Assembly (NCBI RefSeq): GCF_905404315.1
Contig: NC_066279.1
Location: 2,678,501-2,742,500 of the forward strand
From: Leptidea sinapis
Taxonomy: Eukaryota > Arthropoda > Insecta > Lepidoptera > Pieridae
Direction of reading: 5' to 3'
Length of the DNA: 64,000 bases
Positions 22,370-32,499 of this stretch are shown here, in pieces (position 1 is the first letter of the stretch; the number at the start of each line of letters is the position of its first letter). The notes beneath the pieces are model-generated. The model was not told where the DNA came from. It was given only the letters and a program-made list of their open reading frames with translations, and did not search any database. The position numbers and the translations under genes were made by a program.

Positions 22370-22535
22370 AGACGATACGACATAGGTACCTTCAAAAAAG
22401 CGCGTACACCTTCCTTAAAGGCCGGCAACGCTCCTGTAACTCCTATGGTGTTGCAAGAGAATGTGGGCGGCAGTGATCACTTAGCACCAGGTGACCCGTA
22501 CGCTCGTTTGTCCTCCTTTTCCATAAAAAAGAGTT
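22370..22535 (+). mobile_element. LINE 3' fragment (FKK family)
   Basis: Plus-strand copy of the 3' end at 31434-31580: ACGATACGACATAGGTACC (YDxGTF), CTTCCTTAAAGGCCGGCAAC, then GAGAATGTGGGCGG, CCTCCTTTTCCATAAAAAA. The upstream coding part is missing. Confidence 0.7.
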
Positions 22536-22786
22536 CAGAGGCATACTTTTTCGAATGGGTGGAAGTTTTTGACTTTCAATAACTGTAAGTTTCAATAAAA
22601 GTATTTGAATTTTATTCTATATCTATCCCCGCAACGGACTGTGAGTTCGATATCGCGGGGAAATTAAAATCCTTATGGTGTATTAAGTACGTGGTGAGTG
22701 GTGACATAATAATCACAGAGAGTTGAGTTTGAGTGACGTTATCGTAGCACGAGGCGAGATAAACTCAATTTAGATACAGAATATGC

Positions 22787-22812
22787 AGATTGGATATATA
22801 TATATCCAATCT
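22787..22812. repeat. 26-bp perfect palindrome
   Basis: AGATTGGATATAT followed directly by its exact reverse complement. There is no spacer. It lies about 50 bp left of the inverted-arm repeat at 22859-23032. Confidence 0.85.
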
Positions 22813-22858
22813 ATCTATAACATATCTCTGGCTGTACTAGTAAAATTTTTCCATACAT

Positions 22859-23032
22859 CCAAATGTTTTGTGTTTTCTTTAGTATTAATTCCGCCAATAT
22901 TTGTCTTTGCCTCTACTCGAGGCATCCTCAGGAGATGTTAACTCGCCAAACTCTGTCACGAGACTCATAAGTCTCGAGTATTGGTTACAAATATTGGCGT
23001 AATTTTACACTAAAGAAAACTCAAAACATTTG
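22859..23032 (-). repeat. ribozyme-family repeat, copy A (degraded core)
   Basis: Two inverted arms of about 46 bp flank the core: CCAAATGTTTTGTGTTTTCT at 22859 and its near complement ending AAAACATTTGG at 23032. On the minus strand the core holds CTGAGGA (22931-22925) and a GCCTC/GAGGC stem (22923-22909). The GAAAC..CACGTG..GTC half found at 48658-48669 is missing. Related copies are at 48535-48725 and 58895-59095. Confidence 0.7.
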
Positions 23033-23119
23033 GATAATTATGGATTTCCGCAAAGTAATGTCAATTTTGATAAATATTTCCATACAAACATTGACTGTTC
23101 GAGAGAACATATATATATG

Positions 23120-23161
23120 AGTATATTTTAAGTCGATAGAGATATCGACTTAAAATATACT
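23120..23161. repeat. 18-bp inverted repeat with 6-nt loop
   Basis: The arms AGTATATTTTAAGTCGAT and ATCGACTTAAAATATACT are perfectly complementary around AGAGAT. The hairpin is AT-rich and has no T-run suggesting a terminator. It could be the centre of a small MITE. Confidence 0.85.
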
Positions 23162-23529
23162 ACCATGTAGACAACTAGACAGTATGATCTTTTGATTTGT
23201 CAATGTCAGCGTTATTCACAAGGAGCTAACGGCAAGTGTGGCTGACTGTTTACGACTTTTCAATCCAAATCGGTTTCAGTAACAATAAATTTCCTTTCAA
23301 ATAATAATTCGATATTCTCTCTTGCATGCTTCGTTTTTGTTCAAAAGGCAGATCCTACATACAAATCAAACAAAAATGAGGAAAAACAATAGTTTTTTCA
23401 TTCATTTTCCAAAAGTATACTTACAATTGGTTAAAATTTGTAGCAACTGCCGAAAACAAATCATTGATTTTTGAGTTTTTTTCTCCCAGTTTTTAATCAG
23501 ACCTACAGTTGTCTTTATCCCAATGATTT

Positions 23530-24330
23530 TCTTGCGCAAAGAGGATGTAAATGCTACGAAATAAGAGGCGGGAATGCCTAAGTAAAAATTTAAATTTAGA
23601 TTACTATGAATCGTGCAGTGATTTGACTTAAGTTTGAAATAGTTGTAAAATTACAGTATGGTGATTAGCGACGATGCATAATCCGGCTTAAGGCGAAGAG
23701 TAAGCAGAAAACACCATGGTGTTTTAGACAAGTTTTGTGGTGAAAGTATAGCATTTCGAGCTATGAACACTTACTTAATCCTGTTACACATATCCTTAAG
23801 TCTTATTTGTAGGTTGCTAATGCTTGCTGTTGGTCATAGTTAACACTGCCGAGCCTTTTTGAACTTCCACTTTTCTTTGAAGTTAAACAAGTTTTTTGGC
23901 ATGGCGTGACGCATTTTTTTGGTACTTCTCTCAAAAAAGTTATTCTTATAGCATGTACTTTTTTGTGTAGGTTCATTTATTCAGATTAGAAGTGAATAAC
24001 GAGGATTGTAACCATATAAACTGTTCTCCACGCAAGAATTTTGAAAATATTGGCTTTGTTACATAGATGGCGGGCCGGCAGCCGTGAACTCATATCGCTC
24101 AAGGTCGCTGGCATTAGTGTCGCCTTAATTTGAAAGCGAACAGTTGCCTAAAACGTATTGGATTTCGGATATCTCCGTTTTTTACAAGCCATCATATGTC
24201 AATGTATCGATGACTGAACGTTTCATATAATCGAGTCAATCGCTTCTTAGAAAGTTTCGCTAGGCTAATCTCGCCCGCGATAGCGCTTATATTGGTCTAT
24301 AATTTTTAAATCTGACATAGGCCTCAACTA
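23530..24330 (+). repeat. dispersed repeat family D, longest copy
   Basis: About 800 bp shared with 56110-56914 (plus) and, with an internal deletion, with 44095-44420 (minus). Diagnostic blocks are GGATGTAAATGCTACGAAAT, GAGCTATGAACACT, GGCGGGCCGGCAGCCGTGAA and CTCAAGGTCGCT. There is no ORF of note. It could be a non-autonomous DNA transposon; I could not define its ends. Confidence 0.65.
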
Positions 24331-24487
24331 ATACTATCGTCCTCCCGTAACTGCGGCCTCGCAGATATGGCATATATATATACACGTGGCAATATGAGAG
24401 TTGAATTGGATTTCATTAACAGTTTCAAAGCTGCAACTTTTTGCTCAGAAATGTGCTAAATCCATAAAAAAAAAATTTAATAAAAAA

Positions 24488-24998
24488 ACAGCCGGCTTCA
24501 AAAACACTATTCCAAAACAATAGGTATAATATGCACTAAAAAGTATAAAAATAATTGCGTATTTTTATACAATCTAATTAATTAATCTAATTCTAGTTAC
24601 GATTATTGTTATTTTTGGAATCAGTGTCCTTCCGCCGCGACCCGCTCTCGCCTCTCGCCTCCTCACGACTCAAGCACATCTCACCTATAACTATGTATGT
24701 GTTACAAACCTATCTTGGATGACACCGACTCCAAAAATTACAATAATCGTAACTAGAATTAGATTAATTTATTAGATTGTATAAAAATACGCAAATATTT
24801 TTATGCTTTTTAGTGCATATTATATCCATTATTTTGGAATAGTGGACCAAATTACAATGGGACCACACGGGAAGCACCAGTTTTCAAATATGAAAAGAAT
24901 TAACAAAATCAGTTTACCCAGTCGAAAGTTTTGAGGTAACAAACATAAAAAATACTGACGAATTGAGAGCCTCCTCCTTTTTTGAAGTCGGTTAAAAA
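24488..24998 (+). mobile_element. foldback MITE, GACTTCAAAAA ends, copy 1
   Basis: The ends are GCCGGCTTCAAAAAC at the left and TTTTTTGAAGTCGGTT at the right. Inside, about 130 bp (ATTCCAAAACAATAGGTATA, ACAATCTAATTAATTAATC, CTAGTTACGATTATTG) recurs inverted at about 24715-24845. A GC-rich centre (CCGCCGCGACCCGCTCTCGC) separates them. The inner foldback matches 31871-32243 in opposite orientation, and 24848-24998 matches 30606-30790 in reverse. Confidence 0.8.
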
Positions 24999-26096
24999 AG
25001 AAGTTCTCTGAAGTTTATTCTATGGTTAAGACCTACATTCCAGATGGCGTTATCCTCTTTAATGCTAAGGAAGACAGTGATAAAAAACACTACATCAAAT
25101 TAAATCACTTTTTGTTCAGTTCACGGAAATGACACTCATGAATAGTTGGGCTAAACTGTTATAATTTTTCAATGAATAATTATACTGTTGAGTTATATTT
25201 TTTTAACTGTTGTTGTAAACTGTTAAAATATATATTAGATGTTATAAATTTTAATCGAAATTATTTACGCTGATAGTTGTTGTTGCGGTTTGCAGTTAGT
25301 TAAGTGTTATAATATAACATATTAAAAGATGAATTATTACTTTAACACTAAGTACTAGGTAGATGGTATTTTTTTTGATGTGATTTTTAGAAAGCGTCTA
25401 TAATCTAACTGTCTATTTACATAAAATTCTAAAAATAACTCGAGACGTATTATACAATATATTACACATTAAATTATTATTCACACTACTTATAGATTTT
25501 ACAAAAAATTTACTTCAAAATGATGATAATAATTTTCAAAACACAACTAGCAGTTTGTCAATCATTTGAAACCTCGCAAATGTGTAAATGATTCTCGTTG
25601 GAAATTTAATGAATGAAAGTAATGTTTTATCCTAAATGTTATTCATCTTCGTCTCATTGCAAGTAGAAATAGCTCTAATAATTATAGTAAGAGTGCTTAC
25701 AATACTTTTCTGTCTAAAACAACAGTGTTATAATTTTATATTTGTTCGTCGCAAGTAAAAATAGATTTTATAATGATATACGAAGTGTTCACATTACTTT
25801 GAATACTAAGCACTTACTTAAGCGAATTAGAAAAAGGACCATCTGTTAAAAAAAACATTAAATTTACATAATTGTAATAAAAAAAGAAACGAACCATTTT
25901 CCGCTAGTGTTCATAGATGGCGCTGTAATTAAATTTCAAAGTAATTTTAACACTACGGAAATAATTTATTTATAACAGTCTAGTGGCAAATTTTATTATG
26001 TGTTATACTGTTTTAAAAATAGGCATATTGTAATATATAATCTGTTGTATGTTATAACGCCCACCTCTTCTTATGAATATCAAAAAATATTGTTTG
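24999..26096. other. AT-rich intergenic stretch
   Basis: No gene. 25915-25924 is an AGATGGCGCT decamer that also occurs at 20157 and 28839. The 18-bp T-run at about 26096-26113 is the poly(A) tail of the minus-strand jockey-like element. Confidence 0.4.
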
Positions 26097-26673
26097 TTTT
26101 TTTTTTTTTTTTGAGAGGAGGAAATACTGTTACGTATTTACGCCCCGGACCGGGGCGTAATATGTCGGACTCGAGTGTCCGCGGAAGCGGACGCCCCATA
26201 CCGACTAAAACCTCCTCTGTGCTGTTAGCAGCCCTGGCTTTCACAGCGAAGTAGGACGTGGGCCGTGGAGGCCGCAAAGACTACGCAACAACAGTCGCGG
26301 GGCGTCTCCTAAGGAGACTCGAACCTCAGACCGGCTGTGTGCTTGTGGGAAGGAGAGAGAATGAAAATGAAAATGAAGATGAAAAGATGAGAAGAACACA
26401 CTCGCCGGCGTGTGTGGTGATGTTTAGTGTAATGTATGTGAGTGTGTGTGTATGTGTTTATTATTGTATGTATGTATGTTTGTATATGTGTAAGTAGTAT
26501 AAATGTTAGTGTGCATGTATGTTTGTGTTTGTGTCTGTTTGTGGAGTGTGTTTGTGGTTGTGTAAGTGGTGTATGTCAGTCCGTCAGTCAGTCCGTGTGT
26601 TAGTGAGTGTAGTGGAACGATTACAGGACGAGGACTAACGTCTCGTCGGGTATCAAAACAATGTGTGGTGTAT

Positions 26674-27096
26674 CTAGGGTGCGGGCCGCTGGCCATCGTC
26701 AGAGTGACGAGTGCCAGTGGTTTGCGGTGGTTGACCGCGCCTACGCCTGCGAAGGCGGTGTGTGCGTGTCTGTGTCGGTGTTTGTGTGGGTGTCGCGTTC
26801 GCGATGGTGATGTCGTCATCCGGGTCTACCGTTACGTGTCTGGGACGTCTTATTGGGTTGAGACTATGGTGAAGGGGGGTGTACCCGCATGCCTTCCTAA
26901 CCAAGATGTTGGGATGGTTAGGCGCCTTGTCAAAGAAGAATCGCGAGATCTCTTTAAAGTGTTGAGCTATCGTCGGAAGCTCTAGGTCGCGGTGAAGGTC
27001 AACGTTTCGGATGAACCACGGGGCTCCGGCTGCCATGCGCGTGAATTTATTTTGAACTACTTGCAAACGACGTAAGTAGCTCGGTCGGGTGTGCAT
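26674..27096 (-). CDS. jockey-like LINE, C-terminal domain
   Basis: It continues the reverse transcriptase after a one-base frame change near 27096. YLRRLQVVQNKFTRMAAGAP followed by WFIRNVDLHRDLELPTI is the conserved post-thumb block of jockey elements. The C-terminus is Arg- and Thr-rich (QTPTQTRTHRLRRRRRGQ). The frame change inactivates the ORF unless it is a sequencing error. Confidence 0.75.
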   Translation of the reverse strand: MHTRPSYLRRLQVVQNKFTRMAAGAPWFIRNVDLHRDLELPTIAQHFKEISRFFFDKAPNHPNILVRKACGYTPLHHSLNPIRRPRHVTVDPDDDITIANATPTQTPTQTRTHRLRRRRRGQPPQTTGTRHSDDGQRPAP

Positions 27097-28228
27097 CGAA
27101 AACGACGCTTGTGTATGACAGTATGGGCCGTACGACGGTTTTGTACAGCGTCACTTTGTGTTTGAGCGGAAGTTTGCTTCGCCCACACACAAGTGGATAA
27201 AGGCGACTGAGGACAAATCGGGCTCTATTGCATACCGTATCAATATGTTTCTTGAAGTTCATATTGCTGTTGAACGTGACTCCTAAGTATTTGTAATCCT
27301 TCACCCACGGTATGGGTGTTTCATACAATTTAATGACGTCGGTCGGTCGTTTTTTAGCGCGGATGCTATTCGCGTTACCGAAGGGTACCGCTGCTTTCTT
27401 GGTGGGGTTCACTTCAATCCGCCATTTTCTGAACCAGTTGCCTAGTTCATCGACGGCGGCTTGAAGTACTTTAATGTTCCTGCTCAAGGTTGAGCGGTTC
27501 AATAGAGCGGAGCCAAAGTAGAGTGCCGTATCGTCAGCGTACTGAGCGAGCTGGACACTCGGAAACTTGGGAATGTCGCTCGTCAAGAGCGAGAAAAGAG
27601 TGGGAGAGAGGACTGAACCCTGTGGCATGCCAGACCTGATGGGTCTGGGTGAGGATAGGGTGCCCTCTACTCGATATCGGAAGGAGCGATCAGTAAGGTA
27701 GGCTCGTATGATGCGCACGAGCCTGTCTGGCACTCCCAATTGATACAGCTTGAATACTAAGCCGTTGTGCCATACCTTGTCGAATGCCTTCGCGACATCG
27801 AAAAACACGGCTGCCGTGGTAGCGTGAAGTTGACGCCGTACGAGAATGTACTCGGTGAGTCGGTGAGCCTGCTGGGGACACGAGTGAGCGGTTCTGAATC
27901 CGAACTGTATGTCGGGTATCAGGTTGAGCTCCGCGATATAATGATTAAGACGCGCGAGAATTAATCTTTCGTAAAGTTTCCCGATCGAGTTAATTAAGCT
28001 AATAGGCCTATAGGTACTCGGATTAGCTTTAGGTTTATTGGGTTTTGGGATACCGATAACAATGGAATCTTTCCATTGTTCGGGGAACGCGCTATTAGAC
28101 AATAGAATATTAAAAATGGTAACCAATAAAGTAATAAGAGTCGAGGGTAGGATTTTAAGAACCCTATTGTTTATAGTGTCGGGCCCCGGGGCCTTCTTGG
28201 AGTGAAGCTCCTTAATGATTAGCTTCAC
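27047..28228 (-). CDS. jockey-like reverse transcriptase (partial)
   Basis: The ORF of 393 residues (first Met at 28228) covers the palm and fingers of a non-LTR reverse transcriptase, which primes cDNA at a nicked genomic target. Motifs in order: HSKKAPGPDTINNRVLK, PKPNKPKANPSTYRPISL, QFGFRTAHSCPQQAHRL, VFFDVAKAFDKVWH (motif A Asp), SGMPQGSVLSPTLF (motif B), QYADDTALY (catalytic YADD) and KDYKYLGVTF. All three catalytic aspartates are visible. The frame is open upstream of the Met to about 28412 (ending STIYEVAYNNKKYLES), so this Met is internal and the true protein starts in the lost 5' part. Confidence 0.85.
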   Translation of the reverse strand: MKLIIKELHSKKAPGPDTINNRVLKILPSTLITLLVTIFNILLSNSAFPEQWKDSIVIGIPKPNKPKANPSTYRPISLINSIGKLYERLILARLNHYIAELNLIPDIQFGFRTAHSCPQQAHRLTEYILVRRQLHATTAAVFFDVAKAFDKVWHNGLVFKLYQLGVPDRLVRIIRAYLTDRSFRYRVEGTLSSPRPIRSGMPQGSVLSPTLFSLLTSDIPKFPSVQLAQYADDTALYFGSALLNRSTLSRNIKVLQAAVDELGNWFRKWRIEVNPTKKAAVPFGNANSIRAKKRPTDVIKLYETPIPWVKDYKYLGVTFNSNMNFKKHIDTVCNRARFVLSRLYPLVCGRSKLPLKHKVTLYKTVVRPILSYTSVVFDAHPTELLTSFASSSK

Positions 28229-28412
28229 CTCTTCGTAAGAGGTGGGTTTTATTACATCGCCTGAAGGGCTCAGAGCGGAGCGACGTTCAACTTCACGATC
28301 AACTTCGTCAACGTGTGTCGGGTCGGCTGCTGCATTTGGAGAGCACTGACTCTCGAGATATTTTTTGTTGTTGTACGCTACTTCGTAAATGGTTGAGCCA
28401 GGGGTGGGACAG

Positions 28413-29439
28413 ACGCCTTAAAGTGACGTTTTCAGAAGACTGTAGTGCCATCTGTTAGTTGGACCGAAAATGAAAGCTTTGCCAGCTGTCACTCGCTTTG
28501 AAACCTTTCAACTGTTCTTTAATTGTGTAACTACCCACTGGTCATAAAATTAAAATGGCGGCTACTTCAAAGAGTACAATAATATATAGGGAACTTCTAG
28601 CGTTTGCGCCTGTATGTAGCTCTCGTGTTGCTTTTTGCATATTTACACTACTAAATCTATCCTTTATGTTCTATGTTGTGACATAATTGAATAACTAACT
28701 CTACGCGCAATTTCAACATGGTAAAAAATTGCAATACCTACATTAAAAAGTAGAATTAGTTATTTAATTGCGTCACAATATTAAAAATGAATTTTATAAT
28801 TTCGAGCTTATATATAGTTATTTTCGGGGCCAATCTCCAGATGGCGCTAGTTTTCAAATAGACAGCTCATATTGCGTAGAGAGGCTCTTTTTCCTATATA
28901 TTATTATACTCTTTGGAACTGTGTTATAAGACGCCTTGTGGGACACGGACCTAAGTTGTATTTGATGTAAAGGGTCAGCAATCAGTTCTTTATCGGTTAA
29001 ACCCTGTGATTTCATGGCGGGATGATCCTATAACCAGAAACTCTTCTGTTGTTTTTAGAATTAAAGTTATCATATTTTATACAATTGATGCATCTACTGT
29101 ACCTACTCAGTGACTCTAGTTTATATATTTAATTTAGTTTAAGTTGTGTATGTAATTTATTTTTTCTTTCATTTTTGTTATTTTCTCTTCCTATTCCTAT
29201 AGGTTTCAACCTACTACCTATTTTTTTTTTTCATTTTCAAAAGCTTCAACACTGGTATATCATATATTGTAGCTTAAATAATTTGTCAAACGATGAAGCT
29301 ATAAATGTTGATTTAAATGATTTTCTTGCCACTTCTTCTCATTAAAGCTCGACCTTTTGCGAAGTAGCGGTAAATGTAAAAAGTGCTGCCTTGAAAACCA
29401 CACTGTGAAGTAACGCTATGTAACGTCATCAAAATAATC
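28413..29439. other. intergenic with LINE-tail debris
   Basis: 28839-28848 is the third AGATGGCGCT decamer. 29175-29260 resembles the right arm of the MITE at 8529-9028. 29270-29400 (ACGATGAAGCTATAAATG, CTTCTTCTCATTA, GCGAAGTAGCGGTA) is LINE 3' tail like that at 47200. No host gene is visible. Confidence 0.45.
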
Positions 29440-30245
29440 ATACTACTTATCAGGAAAACTTTCCACGCCTCGAATTGATTAAAGAATTTTATTTCAAATT
29501 CAAATTCTAATATTTTTATCCAAAATAGGATGTGATATCACTTACTGAAAGTCAAAAACTACCACCCATTCCAAAAAGTATGGATCAGACCGAATTTCAG
29601 CGGATACATAGGATGTGCCGCTTGCGTCTCTCTCTCCCCAAGAGAAGGTCGCCTTCGATGAAGGCTTAGAGGGCACTTGCCCAAAGCCAACTTCAGGTGG
29701 TGTTTAGTGGGTCGGCACCTAGGTTTTACGTGAGTCTCACATAACCAACGCAGACTTAGGCTGCGTTGGTATGCATGATCATTCACCACCTCCCTCCCGT
29801 CGTTATCCCGGAGGGTAGCCCTTTCCCTTTTTTTTTGTGCAAAAAAAAAGGCCTCAGATCTGAGAAGAAAGGGCGCAACAAACTCAGCGGGCTTTTTCTT
29901 CTTTTTTTTTCATAAAACATATGGTTACATAGTAATATCGTACACTTAAACTTATTAATAAATAGGCTGAAGGCGGTCGCTCCATTCCCTATCTAAGGTA
30001 TCATTAAGAAAGTCATTTATGTTATAGTAACCTTTAACAATTCTTTTGAATATCGTAATATTTTTGTTTTATGGGATCTTGTTGTAAAAGCATAAACATC
30101 GCCCTAGAAAAGACTTAATAACTCGACTTAGCTGAGTGGCATTATAATTTTATCTCTGTTCCTGTTGTTAACATTATGGTTATAACTGTTTTTAGCAAAT
30201 TCATTTATGTTCCTATGTACATTACATTATCAAGAATACATTAAG
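29440..30245 (-). mobile_element. LINE 3' region, interrupted by an insertion
   Basis: It matches 51545-52045 on both sides of an insertion: AAAATAGGATGTGA..AAAGTCAAAAACTACCA before it, and GGCCTCAGATCTGAG, GCGCAACAAACTCAGCGGG and a CFYNKIP-type C-terminal block after it. Read on the minus strand it is the C-terminus and 3' UTR of a non-LTR element. The break at 29577-29838 is a separate element. Confidence 0.65.
29577..29838 (-). mobile_element. 262-bp insertion inside the LINE fragment
   Basis: Absent from the homologous LINE copy at 51620-51640. On the minus strand it begins with AAAAAAAAAGGGAAAGGG and contains a 10-bp hairpin (ACCAACGCAG at 29744-29753, CTGCGTTGGT at 29761-29770). Imperfect CAAAAA flanks at both sides (about 29570 and 29843) could be a target duplication. 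A SINE is the simplest reading; the family is unknown. Confidence 0.55.
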
Positions 30246-30605
30246 AAGAAGAATATATTTTTATAAGAATAGTTATTCCCGCACCTTTCGAATGTATAGT
30301 TACATCGGCCTTGAGCATTAACAATTCACGATTAAACTATTTTTAACTATTTGTTGAACATCTAACATTACAGTGCGACGCATTGATGTTTCTATAGCTG
30401 ATTTTGATAACGAAAATGATTACTCATTGCTTTTGAAAAAAAAAATAGCGCCTATGAACACTCAGATAAATTATACGTCTATATAGAAACTGTATAAGTG
30501 TTACCTATTTCAAATTGACTTTACAAACCTTCATTCACTACATAGTATAAAACAAAGTCACTTCCCGCAGCTGTCTGTCCCTATGTATTGTTTAGATAAA
30601 ATTAA

Positions 30606-30790
30606 CACACTTTTTAACCGTCTTCAAAAAAGGAGGAGGTTCTCAATTCTTCGGTATGTTTTTTTATTTTTTTTATGTTTGTTACCTCAAACCGATTTTG
30701 ATAATTCTTTTTTTATTTGGCTTTTTATTTTTAAAAAGCTGGTGCTTCCCTTGTGGTCCCATTGTAATTTGGTCCAGATCTGACCAAGGC
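30606..30790 (-). repeat. fragment of the GACTTCAAAAA element
   Basis: AACCGTCTTCAAAAAAGGAG, TGTTTGTTACCTCAAA and GCTGGTGCTTCCC..GTGGTCCCATTGTAATTTGG are the reverse of 24848-24998. This is the outer part of that MITE family without the inner foldback. Confidence 0.65.
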
Positions 30791-30839
30791 ATCCATGAGA
30801 AAACCATAAAAGTCTTAAATTTGCTATACAACGTTAAGC

Positions 30840-31580
30840 AAATTTAACCGTATCACCGCTCTTCGACAACACTTCGCTTAAAGCCTCGCCTAGTATCGGA
30901 ATACTGGGTCTCGAAATCTCGAGCGATTGCCAATTTTGTGGCCATCTGGAGGGCAAAGCCAAATTGGCTTCGAAGAAGCTGGGCGTCATCAATAGAGCAC
31001 GGCAATACTTCAAGCCGTCCCACATTCTAGCGCTCTACAAAGCGCAGGTCCGGCCACACATGGAGTATTGCTATCATCTCTGGTCTGGCGCACCCCAGTA
31101 TCAGCTCTATCCATTTGACCACGTGCAACGCATAGCAGCTCGAATTGTCGGGGACCCAGTGCTCTGCGAACGGCTGGATCACTTGGCGTTGCGTAGAGAC
31201 GTCGCTTCATTGTGTGTCTTCTACAGCATTTATCACGGGGAGTGTTCCGAAGAGCTATTTAACCTGATTCCCGCCGCCGAATTCCACCTTCGCACGACTC
31301 GCCACAAGTTAAGATATAATCCCCACCATCTGGATGTGTGGCGGTCCTCCACAGTGCGGTTTTCAAGGAGCTTTCTTCCGCGTACTACAACGCTCTGGAA
31401 TGAGCTTCCTTGTGCTGTGTTTCCGGGGCGATACGACATGGGTACCTTCAAAAAAAGCGTGTACACCTTCCTTAAAGGCCGGCAACGCTCTTTTGATTCC
31501 TCTGGTGTTGCAAGAGAATGTGGGCGGCGGTGATCACTTAACACCAGGTACGCTCGTTTGTCCTCCTATTCCATAAAAAA
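30840..31580 (+). mobile_element. LINE C-terminus, best copy of the FKK family
   Basis: The ORF at 30964-31533 encodes about 190 residues, including KKLGVINRARQYFKPSHILA, LYKAQVRPHMEYCYHLWSGA, RLDHLALRRDVASLCVFYSI, PHHLDVWRSS and YDMGTFKKSVYTFLKGRQ. These are the conserved blocks that follow the reverse transcriptase in a widespread insect non-LTR family. The element ends with TCCTCCTATTCCATAAAAAA. Fragments elsewhere in the window: 5686 (-), 22370 (+), 46143 (+), 50410 (-), 53756 (+). Confidence 0.8.
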
Positions 31581-31870
31581 AATAGCAAAGTGGATGATAA
31601 ATTTACGAATAACTCAATATCGCGCCAACCGATTTCAATGATTCTTTTTTTATTGGAAATGATATACTTCAAAGATAGTTTGGTGTGAGTTTGGTTTGGT
31701 TCTGATTACGGAATCCATGGCAAAGTAACGGAACTCTTCAATAAAGCGCTTACGTTCATTGCAGCATTGAAAAATTTTGTATATCTACACATATTTAGAC
31801 AAATTCTTAGTTAGTGTGTTCTTAGTTGGTACTTCAAATTCACTAAAAATAAAAAAAAATAAACAAAAAA
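31581..31870. other. AT-rich spacer
   Basis: CGCGCCAACCGATTTCAATG and AATCCATGGCAAAGTAACGG look like a diverged dispersed repeat. No gene. Confidence 0.35.
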
Positions 31871-32243
31871 ACAACCGACTTCAAAAACACTATTCCAAAA
31901 CAATAGATATAATATGCACTAAAAAGGTATTAAAATAATGCGTATTTTTATACAATCTAATTAATTAATCTAATTCTAGTTACGATTATTGTAATTTTTG
32001 GAGTCGGTGTCATCCAAGATAGGTTTGTTACTACATACATAGTTATAGGTGAGATGTGCTTGAGTCGTGAGGAAGCGAGAGGCGAGAGCGGGTCGCGGCG
32101 GAAGGACACCGATTCCAAAAATAACAATAATCGTAACTAGAATTAGATTTATTAATTAGATTGTATAAAATACGCAATTATTTTAATACTATTAGGTGCA
32201 TATTATATCTATTGTTTTGGAATAGTGTTTTTGATATCGGTTG
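31871..32243 (-). mobile_element. foldback MITE, GACTTCAAAAA ends, copy 2
   Basis: AACCGACTTCAAAAACAC at the left and TTTTTGATATCGGTT at the right flank inverted arms of about 130 bp. The central GC-rich part (GAGAGGCGAGAGCGGGTCGC) is the reverse complement of the centre of copy 1 (24488). It lacks the 150-bp outer part of copy 1. Confidence 0.85.
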
Positions 32244-32261
32244 TTTTTTTGTTAAAATTTT

Positions 32262-32495
32262 CTTACACAAATTATCTTGCCCCAAATAAGGCATATATAG
32301 CCTGTGTTATGGGTTGCAAGACAACGCTATATTTAATACAATATACTTACTTAAATATACATAAATACATATAAACATCCATGACTCGGAAACAAGCATT
32401 CATATTCATCATATAAATGCTTGCACCTACCGGGATTCGAACCCGGGACCTCTAGCTTAGTAGGTAGGATCGCTAACCACTAGACTAACTCAACA
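32262..32495 (-). mobile_element. tRNA-derived SINE, family 1
   Basis: On the minus strand the head has an A box (TAGTCTAGTGG) and an exact B box (GGTTCGAATCC), followed by a body (GAGTCATGGATGTTTATATG) and a LINE-like tail (TTGGGGCAAGATAATTTGTG). The anticodon arm does not pair, so it is not a functional tRNA. Other copies are at 37281-37549 (-) and 52150-52320 (+, head missing). Confidence 0.8.
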
Positions 32496-32499
32496 TGTC

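Larger units (their letters stand above)
26097..28412 (-). mobile_element. jockey-like LINE, 5'-truncated
   Basis: The minus-strand element runs from about 28412, where the reading frame starts abruptly, to a poly(A) tail at about 26113-26097. It includes the reverse transcriptase (27047-28228 and the in-frame extension to about 28412), the C-terminal domain (26674-27096 in another frame), and a long CA-rich 3' UTR (26424-26600 region) ending in a GC-rich block (TATTACGCCCCGGTCCGGGG). The endonuclease and gag parts are lost. The intact poly(A) and long open frame suggest a fairly recent insertion. Confidence 0.85.

Noticed and set aside
26400..26610. TG microsatellite as an independent repeat
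   Set aside because: It is part of the LINE 3' UTR, continuous with the coding region and poly(A) tail.
26424..26819. 131-codon ORF rich in His and Thr
   Set aside because: It reads through the CA-rich 3' UTR of the jockey-like element; repeat translation only.
26566..26985. Plus-strand ORF of 139 codons
   Set aside because: Antisense to the jockey-like C-terminal domain.
32430..32490. Genuine tRNA gene at the SINE head
   Set aside because: The anticodon stem does not pair and the sequence recurs as part of a SINE; only A and B boxes remain.
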